Below, in pieces: positions 1-7,782 of a stretch of 10,008 bases of DNA. The position numbers were made by a program, and so were the translations under genes. The first letter of the stretch is position 1, and each line of letters begins with the position of its first letter. Under the pieces are notes generated by a model. It was not told the origin of the DNA. It saw only the letters and a list, made by a program, of their open reading frames with translations, and ran no database searches. Source of the stretch: Pseudomonadota bacterium (GTDB taxonomy: Bacteria; Pseudomonadota; Gammaproteobacteria; Pseudomonadales; Azotimanducaceae); the NCBI GenBank assembly GCA_027622495.1, contig JAQBYL010000130.1:1-10008 (forward strand), written 5' to 3'.

Positions 1-2991
1 GGCCAGGTCAATCTGTGGCTCATGAATGCCGATGGATCCAGCGCCCGTGCTCTGAGCAAAGACAAAGGTGATGGAGAGTTTGCCTCACCGGTCTGGTCGC
101 CCGATGGTGAGCATGTTGTGGTGTCGCGCAAGACATGGCAGATGACTACCTATGAACTGTGGGCTTATCACATTGATGGGGGAACGGGTGTGCAACTCAG
201 CAAAGCCGCAAGCGAAAGCCACACCGCCAAAGGCAATCGCACCAACGCACTCGGTGCCCAGTACTCACCAGACGGACGTTATCTGTACTACGCGCACAAA
301 CGCGGTGGTTTTGGTTACAACCTGCGTTTCCCCCAGTGGCAGATTGCGCGGCTTGACCTTAAACAGCAGCGCATGGATCTGATCACCCAGGCCCAGGGCA
401 GCGCGTTCCGACCGTTGCTTTCACCGGACGGGAACCTGCTGGTATACGCAACGCGTTTTGAGCAGCGCACGGGTCTTCGGGTTCGCGATCTTGTCAGTGG
501 GAGCGATGAATGGCTGCTCTATCCTGTTGAAAAGGATGATCAGGAGTCACGCTTCACACGGGACATGCTGCCGGGTTATTCATTTAACTCCGAGGGCAGT
601 GAGATATTTCTGACAACCGATGGGCGCTTACATCGGCTGAACATGTCGACGCGTGATCTGGTCCTGATCCCATTCACCGCACAGATCGAACAACAGGTTG
701 GCGCCAGTCTGGAGTTTCCTTACCGGCTTGGTCTGGGACCAGTTAAAGCTCGCGTTCTGCGCGACGTGACGATTTCACCGGATGGTTCGCGGATCGCCTT
801 CTCGGCGTTTACCCACCTGTATATCCATGAGATCAAAAGCGGTAAAACGGACAAGGTCAGCCCCTCTGATCAGGCTGCGTTTCAGCCCGCCTGGTCACCT
901 GATGGTAAACACCTGAGCTATGTGACCTGGCAGGCAGATGGGGGGCACATCTGGCGCATGCGGGCTCGTGCCGGCAGCAGACCACAACAGGTTAGCCAAC
1001 ACCCTGCGTATTACACGGAACCGGTGTGGTCACCGGGTGGTGACCGGATCGTTGCACTGCGGGCAACCGCAGCCGATCGACTCTACCGGGAAGACGATTT
1101 TGGACCGCCGATCGGCTCAGATCTGATCTGGGTCAAGGCCGATGGCAGCAGCAGTGGTGTGGTGAGCGTGGCGCGAGGTCTGATCAATCCGCACTTCGGT
1201 CCGGAACCGGATCGAATCTATGTGTATCTCAGTCAGGGGATCTATGCCAGCCGCAAGGATGGCGAATTGACGTCCATGCGTTTTGATGGGACCGACCGGC
1301 GCAAACATCTTACGGTGACTGGTCCAGGCATCTATTACGCCGAAGATGTGGTGGCGGCGGAGAATGTGACTCTTGCGCCGGACGGACAATTTGCGCTTGC
1401 CCTGCATGCAGGGCAGGTTTACCTGCTTCGCCTGGTGAATCCGAATCTCAACGATCTGGAAGTCAATCTCACCACGCCGAGTCTGCCAGTTGTCCGTTTG
1501 ACCGACAGCGGTGTAGACACGCTCGGCTGGACCGCGGGCGGTGATCTGGTGTGGTCGGTGGGTCAACATGTTTACCAACGTCCGCTGGAGACGATTGAGT
1601 TCACCGACGAGAGTAAATCGAAAAACGGTTCATCAGCTGAAAAAACGCAAAGTGTGCTTCGCGAGGAGCACGAAGCAGTCAGCTCAACATCGATAATGGT
1701 TTACCTGCCCAGGCATTCGCCCGAGGGGAGCGTTGCACTGGTTGGTGGCAACGTGCTGCCAATGACGCAGCGATGTTCGATTGATGGTGAAGAAACAACA
1801 TGGCTTGAAGGGACCACGGTGTTGATCGAGAACAACCGGATTACTGCAGTTGGTAAAGACCTGGAAATCCCCCCGGGTGCGAAGGTCGTAGATGTTTCGG
1901 GTAAGTATCTGTTACCCGGGTTCATCGACACGCATGCGCACTATCGACCGCTGCGGGGTGTTCTGGATACCAACAACTGGAGTCTTCAGGCGAACCTTGC
2001 CTATGGCGTCACCACCGGTCTTGATGTTCAACCTTCAACCACCGACATCCTGGCGTATCAGGATCTGATCGATGCCGGGCTGATGACTGGCCCACGCACG
2101 CTTTCCACAGGACCTGCGATATTCAGCAACACACAGATCAGTTCTGCGGCGCAGGCGGAACGCATATTGATGCGTCACCAGCAGCACTACGGGTTACACA
2201 ATCTCAAGTTCTATCTTGCTGGTGATCGAAAGCAGCGTCAGTTGCTGGTTGCGGCGGCAGAGAAGCTGCGGATGATGCCCACCGTCGAAGGTTCGTTGGA
2301 CATGAAGCTGGACCTGACCCATGTTATTGATGGGTTTCATGGGAACGAACACAATTTTCCGCTGCAGAATCTGTATCAGGACGTTGTGCAACTTGTTGCA
2401 AGAACCGGCATCAACTACACGCCAACCCTGATCGTCGCCTATGGCGGGCCACAGGCAGAAAACTGGTACTACACCCGCGAAAACCCACATGATGATCCCA
2501 AGCTCACGCGTTTTATACCGCCGCAGCTGCTGGCTGAAACCCTGCGATCTTCCTGGTTTCACGATCGCGAGTTCAACTTTGCCGAGCTCGCGGCCCAGGC
2601 CGTGAAAATTTATCGGGCAGGCGGCAAGGTGACGGTGGGTGCCCATGGTCAGTTACAGGGCCTGGGTTACCACTGGGAAATGTGGTCTCTGGCCGCCGGT
2701 GGCTTCAGCAACTGTGAAGTGCTGCAGATGGCAACCCTCGGTGGTGCACAGAACATCGCCGTGAGTGAGGATCTCGGTTCCATTGAAGCAGGAAAGCTTG
2801 CGGACGTTCTGGTGCTGACCGCGGACCCGCTGAAAAACATACGCAACACCACGGCGCTCGATCTGATTATCAGGAATGGTGAGATCTACGATGCGGATAC
2901 GCTGGACCGTCTGTGGCCCGATCCGATTGCGTCACCGGAACTATGGTGGCATGGGCGTGATCCTGCCCAGGTTCCGCTCAGATCGCAGTGA
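1..2991 (+). CDS. TolB-like beta-propeller / amidohydrolase fusion (5'-partial)
   Basis: The frame is open from base 1 and ends with TGA at 2989-2991, so the ATG at 22 is internal and the true start lies upstream. 996 codons are visible; from memory, relatives are about 100 residues longer. The first half carries repeated PD40/TolB propeller signatures: WSPDG near codon 32, YSPDG near 89, LSPDG near 141, ISPDG near 259, WSPDG near 298 and WSPGG near 342. The second half, from about codon 577, is an amidohydrolase with the opening ligand pair HAH at codons 645-647 in PGFIDTHAH. Further candidate ligands or active-site residues are K736, H780 and H784 (HGNEH) and H882 (VGAHGQ), and there is a typical closing segment GSIEAGKLADVLVL. 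The fold implies a metal-dependent hydrolase; the substrate is not evident. Relatives are usually exported, but the signal peptide would be outside the window. No adjacent gene is obviously linked; the next gene is convergent. Confidence 0.93.
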   Translation, partial: GQVNLWLMNADGSSARALSKDKGDGEFASPVWSPDGEHVVVSRKTWQMTTYELWAYHIDGGTGVQLSKAASESHTAKGNRTNALGAQYSPDGRYLYYAHKRGGFGYNLRFPQWQIARLDLKQQRMDLITQAQGSAFRPLLSPDGNLLVYATRFEQRTGLRVRDLVSGSDEWLLYPVEKDDQESRFTRDMLPGYSFNSEGSEIFLTTDGRLHRLNMSTRDLVLIPFTAQIEQQVGASLEFPYRLGLGPVKARVLRDVTISPDGSRIAFSAFTHLYIHEIKSGKTDKVSPSDQAAFQPAWSPDGKHLSYVTWQADGGHIWRMRARAGSRPQQVSQHPAYYTEPVWSPGGDRIVALRATAADRLYREDDFGPPIGSDLIWVKADGSSSGVVSVARGLINPHFGPEPDRIYVYLSQGIYASRKDGELTSMRFDGTDRRKHLTVTGPGIYYAEDVVAAENVTLAPDGQFALALHAGQVYLLRLVNPNLNDLEVNLTTPSLPVVRLTDSGVDTLGWTAGGDLVWSVGQHVYQRPLETIEFTDESKSKNGSSAEKTQSVLREEHEAVSSTSIMVYLPRHSPEGSVALVGGNVLPMTQRCSIDGEETTWLEGTTVLIENNRITAVGKDLEIPPGAKVVDVSGKYLLPGFIDTHAHYRPLRGVLDTNNWSLQANLAYGVTTGLDVQPSTTDILAYQDLIDAGLMTGPRTLSTGPAIFSNTQISSAAQAERILMRHQQHYGLHNLKFYLAGDRKQRQLLVAAAEKLRMMPTVEGSLDMKLDLTHVIDGFHGNEHNFPLQNLYQDVVQLVARTGINYTPTLIVAYGGPQAENWYYTRENPHDDPKLTRFIPPQLLAETLRSSWFHDREFNFAELAAQAVKIYRAGGKVTVGAHGQLQGLGYHWEMWSLAAGGFSNCEVLQMATLGGAQNIAVSEDLGSIEAGKLADVLVLTADPLKNIRNTTALDLIIRNGEIYDADTLDRLWPDPIASPELWWHGRDPAQVPLRSQ

Positions 2992-3062
2992 TGCCACCAG
3001 GCGAGCATGCACGGCATCGAAATCAGAAACATGAAAACCAACCTGGGCTGCGTTCAACGTTT

Positions 3063-3554
3063 TCATATACGCGGATCCGAAACATCTGGCCTGACACGCG
3101 GCTTCACGTCCAGTGAGTCAATGTAGTCGACGAACTCGTTCTGAAAAAAGCTCTTTCGCTTTAACCAGTAGCCTGCACCACCGCGAGTGCTGAAGATCTG
3201 GCTCAGGATCCGCGACCATCGTTCCTGCGACAGATGCTCACGATATTGGCGATTGTGCAGAAAGTAGCCTTCCATCAGAGACAGGTACGAATCGAGAACC
3301 AGGTACGCACGATCAATGTCAGAGGGACTCAGGTCCTCCGGTGCTCTGAGCATCCGGATGTATAGTTCATACAGATCGAAGTCGCGTGCAAGAGACATCC
3401 AGAAATCAGAATTTTCTCTGGCGCCGTCTGAATATCCCCGCCGGTGAGTTGCGGTGTTGGTATTGCGGATCTGTTGGGCGAGATAGATGAGTGTGGCGAT
3501 TACTGCAATCCCGCCAATTATTTCGCCGAGCGCGCCCCAGTCCTGAAGCGTCAC
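3063..3554 (-). CDS. Small membrane-anchored protein of unknown function
   Basis: About 163 residues from a GTG start at 3554. The frame can be extended to a TTG at 3581 (172 residues), but I prefer GTG because the protein then begins MTLQDWGALGEIIGGIAVIA, which resembles the N-termini I recall for this kind of short protein. Neither start has a strong ribosome binding site. Residues 8-26 form one hydrophobic membrane segment, followed by the polar stretch QQIRNTNTATHRR, suggesting an N-terminal anchor. The rest is mainly helical and rich in aromatic and charged residues (DFWMSLARDFDLYELYIRML; YLSLMEGYFLHNRQYREHL). I recognise no catalytic motif and no named function; from memory, similar proteins are common in marine gammaproteobacteria. 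It lies downstream of nirS on the same strand but is separated by a 161-nt gap rich in hairpins, so co-transcription is uncertain. It converges with the amidohydrolase gene, leaving 71 nt in which I see no clear terminator. Confidence 0.75.
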   Translation of the reverse strand: MTLQDWGALGEIIGGIAVIATLIYLAQQIRNTNTATHRRGYSDGARENSDFWMSLARDFDLYELYIRMLRAPEDLSPSDIDRAYLVLDSYLSLMEGYFLHNRQYREHLSQERWSRILSQIFSTRGGAGYWLKRKSFFQNEFVDYIDSLDVKPRVRPDVSDPRI

Positions 3555-3605
3555 TTCACTGTGATCCGACTGGTGGTGCAAAGCAATGTAGGCGTGTTCA
3601 CGAAG

Positions 3606-3661
3606 ATGGACATTTCCCCTGATGTGAATGCCATTCTATGGCTGTGCAGGGGAGTGTCCAT
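3606..3661. repeat. Compound imperfect inverted repeat (hairpin) between nirS and the small membrane protein gene
   Basis: The outer arms are ATGGACATTTCCCCTG (3606-3621) and CAGGGGAGTGTCCAT (3647-3661). They pair over ATGGACA/TGTCCAT and over TCCCCTG/CAGGGGA, with a small asymmetric bulge (TT opposite G). Nested inside is a perfect 5-bp hairpin, GCCAT (3630-3634), loop TCT, ATGGC (3638-3642). No T tract follows on either strand, so it is not a standard intrinsic terminator. It could be a 3' mRNA-stabilising structure for nirS, a REP or MITE-like element, or paired ends left by an insertion sequence. No flanking target duplication is visible. Confidence 0.7.
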
Positions 3662-3700
3662 ACATTTATGCCCGTTTACGCTACGCGTCACCCCGACCCC

Positions 3701-3715
3701 ACCGGCGACACCGGT
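3701..3715 (-). terminator. Short hairpin directly after the nirS stop (weak terminator candidate)
   Basis: ACCGG-CGACA-CCGGT forms a perfect 5-bp GC-rich stem with a 5-nt loop, starting immediately after the nirS TAA stop (3716-3718, read on the minus strand). The downstream minus-strand sequence is G-rich and has no T tract, so an intrinsic terminator is not demonstrated. It may simply be a 3'-end structure acting together with the larger inverted repeat further downstream. Confidence 0.3.
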
Positions 3716-5836
3716 TTAATAGATGTCGTGCACCGTGTTGTAGATGTTGAACTTACCCGTCGGCGTAATCAGCCGTTTGTCTTTGATCACATGTTTGAGT
3801 TTACGGGTTTTGTCGTTCACAACCACAATGGCGGACTCTTCCGCAAGACCACTCCACACCGAGAACCAGACTTCATCGCCGCGCTTGTTGTACTCGGGAT
3901 GCACAACCCGCTTCGGTCCAGGACCGAGGTCAGCCCATTTAGCGATCGGTAGAACCTCATAGCCTTTATCCAGGTTTTTGACGTCGAACACCGCCACTGA
4001 CTGGCTGATGGACTCATCCGGATTCAACGGTGCGTCTACCCACAGGTTGGTGGATTTTGGATGGCTCTTCACAAACAGCGAACCACCACCCTGACCCTGC
4101 AGAACCCTCACGACTTTCCACGCATGCTTGCTGTGGCGCTCCGGGTCGGTTCCAATGAACGTGATGTCGGCGTTCCCAAGCGCACTGGTCAGCCAGACCG
4201 GACCATAGGTAGGGTCTTTGATGTTTGCACCGCGACCCGGGTGGGGGATCTTTTCGACATCGATCAGGGCAGTCAGACGGCGTTCCTTGGAATCCACCAC
4301 GGCGACCTTGTTGGACTGGTTGGCGGCGGTCAGGAAGTACCGGTTCGACGCATCCCAGCCACCATCGTGCAGAAAACGGGCTGCGTTAATGGTGGTTTCG
4401 CTCAGGTTGTCGATATCTTCGTAGTTCACCAGCTTGATCAGACCGGTCTCTTTGATGTTGATGATGAACTCAGGATGCTCGTGTGAGGCAACAATGGCCG
4501 CAACCCGCGGTTCCGGATGGTATTCCTGGGTATCGACAGTCATGCCGCGAGTAGACACGACTTTCAGCGGTTCGAGCGTAGCGCCGTCCATGATTACGTA
4601 TTGCGGAGGCCAGTAGGATCCCGCCACTGCATACTTGTCCTCAAAGCCTTTGTACTTGGATGTTTCGACTGATCGCGCCTCCAGACCCACTCTGAGCCCG
4701 GCCACTTTCGCCGGAGGATTCATGTAGAGGTCGATCATATCGATCTTGGCATCGCGACCGATGGTGTAGACATATCGTGAAGATGCGGATGGTCTGGAGA
4801 TATGCACTGCGTAACCGGTCTTGATGATGGTGATGATTTTCTTGCTGTCTCCATCGATGATCGCGACTTCACCGCTGTCGCGCAGAGTGACAGCGAACAT
4901 GTTCTCGACATCGTATTTGTGCTGAGGACGCGTGGGCCGCTGATCCGGTTGTACCGCCAGCGTCCAGCTCTTCCGGATCTGTGGCATACCGTATTCTGGA
5001 GGCTCAGGGGGTGGGTGCTGCAGAAATCGGGCCAGTTCCGATATATCCGCGTCTGACAGTTCTCCAGAGGTGCCCCAGTTTGGCATACCGGCAGGTGACC
5101 CGTAAGCGATCATCGTCTGGAGGTACTGTGTGCCTTTTTCGCGCGTGATGTCGATGGTCAAAGGTTTGCCGGTCGCGCCTTTACGAAGCACACCATGGCA
5201 TCCTGCACATCGCTCGAAGTAAACCCTTGTGGCATGAGAAAACTCCTCAACACTCATGTTTGGGCCTTCTGTCGACACCATTGTCGTGCTGGTTTCGCCA
5301 GCAAGCGGAGAGGGTGCGCCGGAATAGGCCATTTCAGCTTCCGCCTGACCGGGGTGAGGACCACCTTCCAGACCGCCTTCACTCAAGGTCGCGCGATAAG
5401 CGGCAACCTGCTCGGTGCTGATGCTGCCGCCATCGTTACCCCAACTGGTCAGAGCGTAAGTCAGAATCTGTGCGACCGAGTCATCACTCAGGTAGGCCAG
5501 GTGCGGCATGATCGCATTGTAGGTTTTACCGCTGACCTCAAGCGGGCCCTGCATGCCGGCCAGAACGGCGTGAATGCCACGATCCGGATCCTCCAGCAGA
5601 TAGTCGGATGCCTTCAGCGGTGGGAATACGCCTGCCATGCCTTCGCCGTTGGCCTGATGGCAAGCGGCGCAATACGCCTCGTAACCTGCCTTACCAATGT
5701 TGCCCTGGGCTGTTTCGGCTGCATGCACTTGCGCTGCCGCCCCTACCTGGGTGGCAAAAAACATCAGAACCAACGCGCCAGCATACAGTGCTGGTTTAGC
5801 CCTCAATCGGGCGGGGCGTTTGATCATTAGCGACAT
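3716..5836 (-). CDS. nirS: Cytochrome cd1 nitrite reductase with an extra N-terminal cytochrome c domain
   Basis: Periplasmic dissimilatory nitrite reductase (nitrite to nitric oxide). The chosen start, ATG at 5836, lies just behind AGGAGGTGAC and gives 706 residues; an in-frame ATG at 5866 would add ten residues without such a site. A Sec signal peptide is visible (basic KRPARLRAK, hydrophobic core, probable cleavage after QVHA near residue 39). Domain 1 is a cytochrome c with CAACH at 56-60 and a possible Met ligand in IMPHL (M110); it resembles NirC or the cytochrome tail of some NirK proteins. A Pro/Gly/Ser-rich linker follows (about 140-195). Domain 2 is the normal NirS cytochrome c (CAGCH 210-214, MPNWGTSG from 251). 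Domain 3 is the d1 propeller, with the expected d1-ligand His345 (GYAVHISR) and active-site His490 (HDGGWD) and His532 (HPGRGAN). The C-terminus KFNIYNTVHDIY is typical. Both active-site His support NirS over NirN or NirF. Usual NirS is about 560-600 residues; the excess is domain 1. Confidence 0.95.
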   Translation of the reverse strand: MSLMIKRPARLRAKPALYAGALVLMFFATQVGAAAQVHAAETAQGNIGKAGYEAYCAACHQANGEGMAGVFPPLKASDYLLEDPDRGIHAVLAGMQGPLEVSGKTYNAIMPHLAYLSDDSVAQILTYALTSWGNDGGSISTEQVAAYRATLSEGGLEGGPHPGQAEAEMAYSGAPSPLAGETSTTMVSTEGPNMSVEEFSHATRVYFERCAGCHGVLRKGATGKPLTIDITREKGTQYLQTMIAYGSPAGMPNWGTSGELSDADISELARFLQHPPPEPPEYGMPQIRKSWTLAVQPDQRPTRPQHKYDVENMFAVTLRDSGEVAIIDGDSKKIITIIKTGYAVHISRPSASSRYVYTIGRDAKIDMIDLYMNPPAKVAGLRVGLEARSVETSKYKGFEDKYAVAGSYWPPQYVIMDGATLEPLKVVSTRGMTVDTQEYHPEPRVAAIVASHEHPEFIINIKETGLIKLVNYEDIDNLSETTINAARFLHDGGWDASNRYFLTAANQSNKVAVVDSKERRLTALIDVEKIPHPGRGANIKDPTYGPVWLTSALGNADITFIGTDPERHSKHAWKVVRVLQGQGGGSLFVKSHPKSTNLWVDAPLNPDESISQSVAVFDVKNLDKGYEVLPIAKWADLGPGPKRVVHPEYNKRGDEVWFSVWSGLAEESAIVVVNDKTRKLKHVIKDKRLITPTGKFNIYNTVHDIY

Positions 5837-5846
5837 GTCACCTCCT
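5837..5846 (-). promoter_or_regulatory. Strong Shine-Dalgarno of nirS
   Basis: On the minus strand AGGAGGTGAC directly precedes the ATG at 5836. AGGAGG is nearly complete complementarity to the 16S 3' end, with four bases between it and the start codon, which is slightly short. This decides the nirS start and means nirS can be translated independently of the damaged receptor gene upstream. The 39-nt gap to the receptor stop shows no recognisable FNR/DNR-type box (TTGAT-N4-ATCAA), so the promoter must lie further upstream or use other signals. Confidence 0.85.
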
Positions 5847-5875
5847 GAGAATGTATTTCCGGACATTGAATGTGG

Positions 5876-7774
5876 TCACAGCACCATTCGCATTGACACG
5901 CTGGCATAGCGTCCTGGTGCCGACAGGTAGTCGATCATTGGGTCGTCCTGTGGACGGTTGCGAACCGACGACCAGCGCCAATAGGTCTGATCGAACAGGT
6001 TGAAGATGCCCAGGTCGAAGCTCATCCCATTCGACATCTGGTAGCTGGCGGTCATGTCGACCAGCGTGAATCCATCGGTCTGAATGAGCGTTCCTGCGGG
6101 ATCGTCGGTCCGGGTTTGTGGTGCAACGACGGTGGTGATCAATGCGTAGCGCATTGATTGTCTGGGTTGCCATGTAAATGCGGTCACCAGTTCGGCCGGA
6201 TCGATTGTGTTCAGTGGTTGATCAGTGGTCTGGTTCTGGCCGTGGGTGTAGTTCGCCGATGCGTCGAAAGTAAGGCCAGTAACCCAGTGGTCAAGATTCA
6301 GATTGAAGTCGACTTCAGCACCGTATACGCGGGCCTCGTCGATATTCCGCGATTGAAACAGCAGTGTGTCGGTCACCGGTTCGCGGCCAAGATTCGCACG
6401 GGTTTCGATCAGGTTGTCATAGTCGGCACCGAACAGCGAGACGCTCAGACGATAGATTGGCTGCTCGAAACGTAAACCGATTTCGAACCCCTCGGAAGTT
6501 TCGGCTTTGAGAGCCGGATTGGGCAGCGCACGGTAGTTGAACAGCGGTATGTCGAAACCTATGTTCACATCTTCAAACGGCGGTGCGCGAAACCCGTGAG
6601 CGTACTGAATATAACCAGTGGTGTTCGGGTTTATGATCCACTTCAGGCCGAGTTTGGGTGCAAGAGATGATTCACTGGTATCCACTGCCGGGTTACCGGG
6701 GTTGTCTGCGGCATAGATAGAGTCGTTTTTGGCGTCGAGCTGGTAGGTCTGATAACGCAGACCGGGGATCAGGGTGAAGGCGCCCATGGTTATCTCGTCG
6801 TGGATATACAGGGCGATTTCGTCGACTTTAGTTTCGGGGAAATCGCGTACCGGAAATACCTCGCCAATCAGAACGTTGTTGGTTTCACCGTTTAGAAGAT
6901 TGGTCGTCGAGCCATTGCGCTGCTCTGTGATCGAGGCGCGTTGAACACTCAACCCCCAGCCAATTCGATGTTCCGCAAACTTACCCGAGAACGTTGAAGC
7001 CAGGTCTACGATCGCACCGTACGCTTGCGTGTCGTAGGTGAAACCGCGCTGATTTGACACAGGTGGATTCAACTGGTCGCGCAACTCTTCCGTCTGCTGG
7101 TCCACTTCCACCTGCTGCCAGTAGGCGCTCACCCGACCCTGGTCCAGCCACGAAAGCTCTGATTGGAATTCATAACCCGCGGTGACTGCATGCCGGTCCC
7201 GCGTATCCTCGCCGTAGAGGGCCGTCGTGCTCCTGAACTTTCGACCGTAGCCGAGCACGCTGGTCACTTGTGACGTGGTCTCTTCTGTGAAAGACGACAG
7301 GTCCAGTGTGAGCCGGTTCCCCGAAGGCAGGATGTTGTGCAGTTTGGCCATCACCGATGTCTGCGACCGATCGAGTGGGTCACGCGAGTCAGTTGCGGAA
7401 CTGTCGATCTCATGACCTTCTTTTTGCGACAGGTGCACAACCCCATTGATTCGACCAAAGCGGGTATCACCCCCGAGGGCAGCCGAAGCAGACAGCACGG
7501 TCGAATCGTCACGACCGTTGAACGCAACACTCCCGCCCAGGTGGCTGTCTTTGTGCCGCAGAAATTCTTCAGGATCCCTGGTCACAATGGCGACCACACC
7601 ACCCAGGGCATCGTTGCCAAACAGCGTTGATGCGGGACCGCGCAGGATCTCGATACGCGAGACCGCATCCACCACCAGAAAATCCTGCCCCGCATTGGCG
7701 AAGGAACCAATGTCGAACTGATCGGGCACAGGTACCCCATCGAGAGCATCGTCGCGGCCTATAAGGGGTTCCCC
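5876..7774 (-). pseudogene. TonB-dependent heme/hemoglobin-type receptor, 5'-truncated
   Basis: Outer-membrane receptor for TonB-driven import; motifs point to the hemin/hemoglobin receptor group. The frame is open from after a TGA at 7775-7777 to the stop at 5876. The only usable start is GTG at 7729 (617 residues), yet plug-domain homology continues upstream of it (PLIGRDDALDGVPVP). From the GTG, the second half of the plug is clear: ILRGPASTLFGNDALGGVVA at residues 28-47, then RDPEE. The barrel follows, ending in FNLFDQTYWRWSSVRN and a PGRYASVSMRM strand typical of heme receptors. The signal peptide, TonB box and first half of the plug are absent, and the sequence there is the end of an acyl-CoA dehydrogenase gene, so a functional product is unlikely. 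Relatives are usually about 680-800 residues. The substrate is inferred only from family resemblance. It is same-strand and 39 nt upstream of nirS. Confidence 0.8.
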
Positions 7775-7775
7775 T
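7764..7775. repeat. Short perfect inverted repeat at the dehydrogenase/receptor junction
   Basis: AGGGG-TT-CCCCT is a 5-bp perfect inverted repeat with a 2-nt centre. It lies between the dehydrogenase stop (7783-7785) and the first receptor-like codons, overlapping the stop that closes the receptor frame. Its position suggests it marks or lies beside the breakpoint that removed the receptor's 5' end. A 12-bp palindrome of this kind can also arise by chance. Confidence 0.4.
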
Positions 7776-7782
7776 CAGCCAT

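Noticed and set aside
1117..1578. A 153-codon open frame on the minus strand inside the amidohydrolase gene
   Set aside because: Fully antisense to a clear propeller domain, with no family motif.
2992..3062. A bidirectional terminator between the convergent amidohydrolase and small membrane protein genes
   Set aside because: No stem of useful length with a T tract is visible on either strand.
5195..5830. A 211-codon open frame on the plus strand, antisense to the nirS N-terminal region
   Set aside because: It lies wholly opposite a well-supported gene, has no recognisable domain, and its composition (scattered Cys, Arg, His) is that of an antisense shadow.
5837..5875. A possible FNR/DNR box controlling nirS in the gap before its start
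   Set aside because: No TTGAT-N4-ATCAA-like sequence is present in the 39-nt gap, nor did I see one in the last several hundred bases of the receptor gene. The AATGT...ACATT repeat there is too short to interpret.
7759..7782. An ATG immediately after the dehydrogenase stop that might start the receptor gene
   Set aside because: It is in a different frame from the receptor and reads only MAEGNPL before a stop.
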